Assembly: GCF_029844725.1 (NCBI RefSeq)
Contig: NZ_JAOCKJ010000017.1
Span: 1-44,506 of the forward strand
From: Pantoea sp. GD03673
GTDB lineage: Bacteria; Pseudomonadota; Gammaproteobacteria; Enterobacterales; Enterobacteriaceae
DNA: 44,506 nucleotides
Reading direction: 5' to 3'
Made by a program: the position numbers and the translations under genes. The notes under the pieces are model-generated. The model saw only the letters and a program-made list of their open reading frames with translations. It was not told the DNA's origin and did not search any database. Shown here piece by piece: positions 41,369-44,506 of the stretch; positions within the stretch are counted from its first letter, which is position 1, and the number at the start of each line of letters is the position of its first letter.

Positions 41369-41396
41369 GCCTGATGTGCTGCCGTGGACATCAGGC
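41369..41396. terminator. Hairpin between convergent regulator and traM
   Basis: Perfect 9-bp stem GCCTGATGT / ACATCAGGC with a 10-base loop, in the 45 bases between the two convergent stop codons. On the minus strand it is followed by TTTCCCTC; probably a bidirectional terminator of modest strength. Confidence 0.6.
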
Positions 41397-41405
41397 ATGA
41401 AATGC

Positions 41406-41807
41406 TTATTTGAAGTACTCCAGCAATTTACCCGCAACCCGATCCTTCATTTCTTTAGGCCATTCCGGGTCAAGCAGACTTTCATTTTTTACGACTTTTG
41501 TCTGGTCAATCGTTTCTTTCATAATCCCAAAAATCGCGTCAATGATAAAACCGTTCATCAGCGCATTTTTTGCAATTAATTCCAGCTTCTGATCCAGTGT
41601 TTTCTCTGAAGCATCTTTATTAATTTTGTTCTCGTGAACTCTCAGCCCGAGCTTAAACATTTCCATAATGAAGGATGAACGGTTAGCCGTATCCCGGGAT
41701 TCACCATCCTCTAGTTTTTTTTCCACATGCGCATCTACTTTTTCCAGCAGTGAAAAAGGCACGGTGAGATTTACCCTGTTTCTTTTCGATGACATTTCTT
41801 CGCTCAT
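41406..41807 (-). CDS. traM: TraM-like relaxosome/oriT-binding protein
   Basis: 133 residues (F 127). N-terminal ribbon-helix-helix: RNRVNLTVPFSLLEKVDAHVEKKL...NRSSFIMEMFKLGLRVHE. The LGLRVHE end is as in F TraM. The C-terminal helical tetramerisation part (KLELIAKNALMNGFIIDAIFGIMKE) ends VAGKLLEYFK. In F it binds oriT sites and the TraD tail. The ribosome site AAGGGCGG lies upstream. The gene abuts oriT with its arrays of repeated sites, consistent with self-regulation. Confidence 0.87.
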   Translation of the reverse strand: MSEEMSSKRNRVNLTVPFSLLEKVDAHVEKKLEDGESRDTANRSSFIMEMFKLGLRVHENKINKDASEKTLDQKLELIAKNALMNGFIIDAIFGIMKETIDQTKVVKNESLLDPEWPKEMKDRVAGKLLEYFK

Positions 41808-41902
41808 ATTTTTTTCCGCCCTTTAAAAATAAGACTTACTGCTTAACATATCCGATGAGTGTGCATACCAGCGTCCAGATGCACGCAGTTTGAGCCTGAG
41901 AA

Positions 41903-41953
41903 AGTAACCATCGGGTAACCAACCCATCAAATCTGGGTAACCATCCGGTTACC
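41903..41953. repeat. oriT array 1: phased GGTAACC-type sites
   Basis: Four 7-bp sites starting at 41903 (AGTAACC), 41914 (GGTAACC), 41936 (GGTAACC) and 41947 (GGTTACC). The spacings are 11, 22 and 11 bp, so five slots on one helical face with the middle slot (41925) unoccupied. It lies immediately upstream of traM; likely the TraM (sbmA-like) site, where it could also repress traM. Confidence 0.75.
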
Positions 41954-42004
41954 ATGTAGCTTTTTAATAGTCTAACTTACTGTTTTAAAATAAACAAACC
42001 TTGG

Positions 42005-42055
42005 GGTAACCCATAAGGAACCTGATAGCAACCAATAAGTTACCATCTGGTAACC
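42005..42055. repeat. oriT array 2: five sites at exact 11-bp period
   Basis: Sites start at 42005 (GGTAACC), 42016 (AGGAACC), 42027 (AGCAACC), 42038 (AGTTACC) and 42049 (GGTAACC), one per 11 bp, all in the same direction, with G at position 2 and ACC at the end always kept. The outer sites are perfect and the inner ones degenerate. It lies between array 1 (58 bp away) and nic (about 90 bp away). Confidence 0.78.
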
Positions 42056-42129
42056 ATGTGCGTGGCTAATTTTTCTACAAATATCAATTAAGTCACTGTT
42101 ATAAAAGAGATAAATAAGCAAAAATAAAT

Positions 42130-42145
42130 TTGCGAGTGGTGTGTA
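42130..42145 (+). other. oriT: Candidate oriT nic site
   Basis: TTTGCGAGTGGTGT|GT matches the F TraI recognition sequence TTTGCGTGGGGTGT|GG at 12 of the 14 positions before the cut. That predicts cleavage between 42143 and 42144 on the plus strand. This orientation sends the transglycosylase and leading region first and the tra operon last, the same polarity as F. The relaxase's catalytic residues also match F. The full oriT probably spans about 41,820-42,190. Confidence 0.7.
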
Positions 42146-42212
42146 AAAACCTAACTCTTATGATATTATTGAGCCTGACACCTCCCCCGAACTTTTCAAA
42201 TCAGGAGCCGCA

Positions 42213-42713
42213 ATGCGTTTATTCACTCACGCTGCAGCCCTGCTGGCGACAGGCATTTTCTCCGCCAGCGTGAATGCGGACTGTTTTATTAAAGCCGGTA
42301 AATGGTATTCCATCGACCCGGACTATCTGCGCGCTATCGCCTGGCAGGAGTCCCGCTATAATCCGGCGGCTATAAATACCAACCGGACGAAAGACGGCAA
42401 ACCCGGTAGCAGTGATTACGGTCTCATGCAGATTAATTCGGAAACGATGCGGCGGCTGAAGAAAGAGTACCCTGGCCTTAGTAAGGAAAAGTTGCTCAGC
42501 GATCCGTGCCTGAACATTTATATCGGTGCGATGCTACTTCGACGTAATTTCAATCAGTACGGCACAACGTGGCTGGCGGTGGGAATGTACAACGCGGGGA
42601 TGAAAAACAAGCCTGTGACCGTAACGAACCGTTATAACTATGCGATGCTGATTGACAAACATTACAAGGCGATTAAAGCAGGTACGATCCCGCGCAAGTC
42701 ATTCAACGGCTAA
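42213..42713 (+). CDS. Lytic transglycosylase (gene X / P19 / VirB1-like)
   Basis: 166 residues (F orf169). Signal peptide MRLFTHAAALLATGIFSASVNA; SLT domain with the catalytic Glu in AIAWQESRYNPAA, SSDYGLMQINSETM, LNIYIGAMLLRRNFNQYG, VGMYNAGM. It makes local openings in peptidoglycan for the transfer machinery. It lies directly after nic in the leading region and reads away from oriT, as in F. Confidence 0.94.
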   Translation: MRLFTHAAALLATGIFSASVNADCFIKAGKWYSIDPDYLRAIAWQESRYNPAAINTNRTKDGKPGSSDYGLMQINSETMRRLKKEYPGLSKEKLLSDPCLNIYIGAMLLRRNFNQYGTTWLAVGMYNAGMKNKPVTVTNRYNYAMLIDKHYKAIKAGTIPRKSFNG

Positions 42714-42813
42714 TCAGGTTTTAGTGCCATTAAGACCCGAACCTCATTTTAATTTTTCTGTACCAGATAATCTTAATGCCAGCAATGAAACTTGCGCACA
42801 GAATTACCTGAAC

Positions 42814-42828
42814 CCGGTTCAATTCCGG
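42814..42828. repeat. CCGG-TTCAATT-CCGG hairpin, copy 1
   Basis: CCGGTTCAATTCCGG: a 4-bp CCGG stem with a 7-base loop; a wider alternative stem ACCCG / CGGGT surrounds it. A near-identical hairpin occurs 95 bp downstream. It is in the leading region between the transglycosylase and the LPD29 gene. A single GGTAACC, the oriT-array motif, follows at 42834-42840. Confidence 0.55.
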
Positions 42829-42908
42829 AAACGGGTAACCTAAGCAATCCTCTTTTTTCTTACGTTCCGTCTGTTCCAGACATCGTGCCGGTTTATATCT
42901 ATCCGTCT

Positions 42909-42923
42909 CCGGTTCAATACCGG
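42909..42923. repeat. CCGG-TTCAATA-CCGG hairpin, copy 2
   Basis: CCGGTTCAATACCGG, identical to copy 1 (42814-42828) apart from one loop base. Paired hairpins on the transferred strand in a leading region could be priming or single-strand promoter elements; this is an inference. Confidence 0.55.
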
Positions 42924-42935
42924 CGGTGGATAACA

Positions 42936-42963
42936 GGCAAAAAGAAAGGAGCCTTCAGGCTCC
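42936..42963 (-). terminator. Rho-independent terminator of the LPD29 gene
   Basis: On the minus strand, stem GGAGCC / GGCTCC with a TGAA loop is followed by TTTCTTTTT. It begins 8 bases after the stop of the leading-region gene at 42971. Confidence 0.75.
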
Positions 42964-42970
42964 CCTTTAA

Positions 42971-43825
42971 TTACGGTTTTAGTTCTGAAAGCGTTCTGTT
43001 TATTTCACCCTGTATACCCTGACTGTGCCAGAAGTAATCCCGCCCGACCCGGTAAAGCTCACCGGCATTAAAACGCGCCAGCGTTATTTCCTCACCCTCC
43101 AGACTTCTGCCATATTTTTTAGCGATGAGATCCACCGCTTTTTGCTTCATCCCGTCCGAATAATCCCGGTCGGTAAAAACGTAGCCCACACCCCCATAAA
43201 TCCGGTTGAATGGAGAGGCACAGGAAACGGACATATCTTGCATGCCATCAAAATAACTGTCTTTGTACTTGTCTGTTACGGTTTTTACTTCTTCCTCTGT
43301 AGGCCCATCGGTCCAGTTAACGCTTACGCTGTCATAGCTGCGCTTGCGCACGGAGAATTTAACGCCCGGAAATTTCTCCTTCAGCTCCTTACGAATATTA
43401 GATGTTACCTGCACGGCTCCGTTTTTATGCTGCGAGAGCGCGGCATATTCCGTTGCCGTTTTTAAACGCTGGCATTCAGCTGCATAATGGCGTTCTGCCT
43501 CTTCTTTTTCCTGCTGCTTACGGCGTTCTTCAGATTCCGCATGTTTCACAATGCGCGCCGTATCTTCTCCGCTTTTTATTTCCTGAAATATACTCCACTG
43601 TTTCCCGTGCAGGATACTTTCAGGCAGCCCACGTGATATTCCGCCGCTCTCAAACGCAATATCAAATGTCGCATTCCCGCCGTACGACACACACCCCGAA
43701 AGTGACCCTACTGACCCCGGACTCTGTTCGCCGTGAAAGGCGAAAACCACACCCCGCCCACGATTGTAAAGAACGGTACTGACCACCTGACCCACGACCA
43801 CAGCCTGCGCATTCTGCATTTTCAT
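42971..43825 (-). CDS. Leading-region protein with LPD29 (polyvalent-protein-associated) domain
   Basis: 284 residues, AGGG upstream. Residues ~1-85 are beta-rich (QAVVVGQVVSTVLYNRGRGVVFAFHG, SLSGCVSYGGNATFDIAFESGGISRGLPES). A charged coiled coil covers ~88-125 (ESEERRKQQEKEEAERHYAAE). Residues ~140-195 match the LPD29 pattern: IRKELKEKFPGVKFSVRKRS, VSVNWTDGPTEEEV, YFDGMQDM. These domains are known from large polyvalent proteins of phages and conjugative elements delivered into or expressed early in the new host, often with anti-restriction or anti-defence partners. Here the domain stands in a small protein. Its mRNA would be templated by the incoming strand. Function not established. Confidence 0.8.
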   Translation of the reverse strand: MKMQNAQAVVVGQVVSTVLYNRGRGVVFAFHGEQSPGSVGSLSGCVSYGGNATFDIAFESGGISRGLPESILHGKQWSIFQEIKSGEDTARIVKHAESEERRKQQEKEEAERHYAAECQRLKTATEYAALSQHKNGAVQVTSNIRKELKEKFPGVKFSVRKRSYDSVSVNWTDGPTEEEVKTVTDKYKDSYFDGMQDMSVSCASPFNRIYGGVGYVFTDRDYSDGMKQKAVDLIAKKYGRSLEGEEITLARFNAGELYRVGRDYFWHSQGIQGEINRTLSELKP

Positions 43826-43889
43826 TTCAGTTTTCCCTGAATTTGTAGAAAGGAAGAAACGGCCCGCCCCGGCAGGCCGCGCAACGTTT

Positions 43890-44480
43890 TCAGAACGGGA
43901 TATCGTTTAAGGTGGTATCAGCGGCAACGGCAGTTACCTGATTTTCAGTCACCGGCTTCAGGGCGTTTTCCAGTGAGATAACGCCACGCGCAACGTCGCT
44001 TGCCCGGTAATAATCCAGGCCCGCATCACACGCTGCGTGAAAAAGGTCAAAAAACTTTTTTGCCTCTTCTGCCATCACCGATGAGGCGCGACGAATATAT
44101 TCCCGACAGGCTTCCTGCCATGAATCCGTGCGGTAAAAAATCTGGCCACGGCTGGCAATGAGGTAACGCCCGGTTGCGTTTTCTCCCAGGTCGTACAGCG
44201 CTGTCATGCCCCGGCCTGAACTCGCCAGACGCGGCAACGTGGTATGTCCGGCAGCCAGCACTGCTACGACATCCGTTTCATTAAGTAGCAGCACGTCCGT
44301 GCCATAACTGCCGTTTTTCGCCGGAAAGTGCTTTCCTTCAGCTGGAATGATTTTTCCGCCCTCTTCGCCTGTGGCATGCCAGCGCGTACGCAGATCGTTC
44401 GCATTGACGCAGATTTTTTGGGCGGTAACCCATGTTTTGGAAGATTCTGAAGCGGCGGTGTTGACGTTTTGTGTGTGCAT
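43890..44480 (-). CDS. Leading-region protein with SSB-like C-terminal tip (DIPF)
   Basis: 196 residues, start at 44480 with a strong GAGAGGAG ribosome site. No OB fold is evident; the body (KTWVTAQKICVNANDLRTRWHATGEEGGKI, ETDVVAVLAAGHTTLP, YRTDSWQEACREYIRRASSV) is unrecognised. The last residues, TTLNDIPF, mimic the tip of bacterial SSB (DDDIPF), the docking peptide for RecO, RecQ, PriA, ExoI and other repair proteins. It lies 64 bases upstream of the LPD29 gene on the same strand, probably one early leading-region unit. A role in capturing or decoying SSB partners in the recipient is an inference. Confidence 0.75.
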   Translation of the reverse strand: MHTQNVNTAASESSKTWVTAQKICVNANDLRTRWHATGEEGGKIIPAEGKHFPAKNGSYGTDVLLLNETDVVAVLAAGHTTLPRLASSGRGMTALYDLGENATGRYLIASRGQIFYRTDSWQEACREYIRRASSVMAEEAKKFFDLFHAACDAGLDYYRASDVARGVISLENALKPVTENQVTAVAADTTLNDIPF

Positions 44481-44506
44481 GCTGGTTCTCCTCTCAGGTG
44501 GTTAAG

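Noticed and set aside
42000..42060. CRISPR-like array reading of the regularly spaced GGTAACC motifs
   Set aside because: The repeat unit is 7 bp with an 11-bp period and no unique spacers; this is a protein-binding array, not CRISPR.
42814..42923. tRNA gene suggested by GGTTCAAT T-arm-like loops
   Set aside because: Only isolated T-arm-like hairpins are present; no acceptor stem, D arm or anticodon arm could be aligned around them.

Overview
The window is a continuous piece of an F-like (IncFII-family) conjugative plasmid from an enterobacterium (order Enterobacterales). The basis is: an FII-type replication control block (copB, antisense copA, leader peptide tap, repA, and a DnaA box downstream); a nearly complete F-type transfer operon with traA-L-E-K-B-V-C-trbI-W-U-trbC-N-F-trbB-H-G-S-D-I in F order; an F-like oriT with a traM-like gene; and the start of a leading region. 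The species cannot be fixed from sequence alone. The mix with plant- and soil-type catabolic genes would fit Pantoea, Erwinia, Kosakonia or Enterobacter relatives, which is an inference.

Layout. (1) 1-9.4 kb is accessory cargo. It holds decayed catabolic genes (VOC and amidohydrolase fragments, a yellow/royal-jelly-type pseudogene with several lesions), an intact FAH-family hydrolase, GntR and AraC regulators, a secreted PEBP/YbcL-like protein, a TetR regulator with a DUF1348 protein, and an NAD(P)-binding oxidoreductase, an HxlR regulator and a SnoaL-like protein. Three 24-bp hairpin repeats lie between these genes. (2) 9.4-11.8 kb is the replicon, read on the minus strand. (3) 11.9-13.0 kb holds a PLD-family nuclease and a small membrane protein immediately after traI. 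(4) 13.0-39.75 kb is the transfer operon on the minus strand, with many start/stop overlaps. (5) 39.75-42.2 kb is the control region: a divergent promoter region, a plus-strand gene for an unusual protein with five tandem helix-turn-helix units, traM on the minus strand, and oriT. (6) 42.2-44.5 kb is the leading region: a lytic transglycosylase, an LPD29-domain protein and a protein ending in an SSB-like DIPF tip.

How it works together. TraI, TraD and TraM would process oriT and dock it to the pore. TraA, L, E, K, B, V, C, W, U, F, H, G, N, TrbC and TrbI build the pilus and mating-pair apparatus. TrbB and an additional DsbA/ScsC-like protein would oxidise the cysteine-rich periplasmic parts. 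The candidate nic site on the plus strand means that the region above 42.14 kb enters the recipient first and the tra operon last, as in F. The two minus-strand leading genes would use the incoming strand as template.

The most unusual parts are: the five-HTH regulator where F has traJ/finP/traY; two helically phased arrays of a GGTAACC-type motif (11-bp period) in oriT; the SSB-tip and LPD29 leading-region proteins; a 54-residue gene with little more than a P-loop between traB and traV; and a 303-residue unknown protein in the traT position. I found no traJ, finP, traY, traX, finO, traT, traQ, trbA, trbE, trbF or trbJ. No rRNA, tRNA, CRISPR array or intact insertion sequence was seen.
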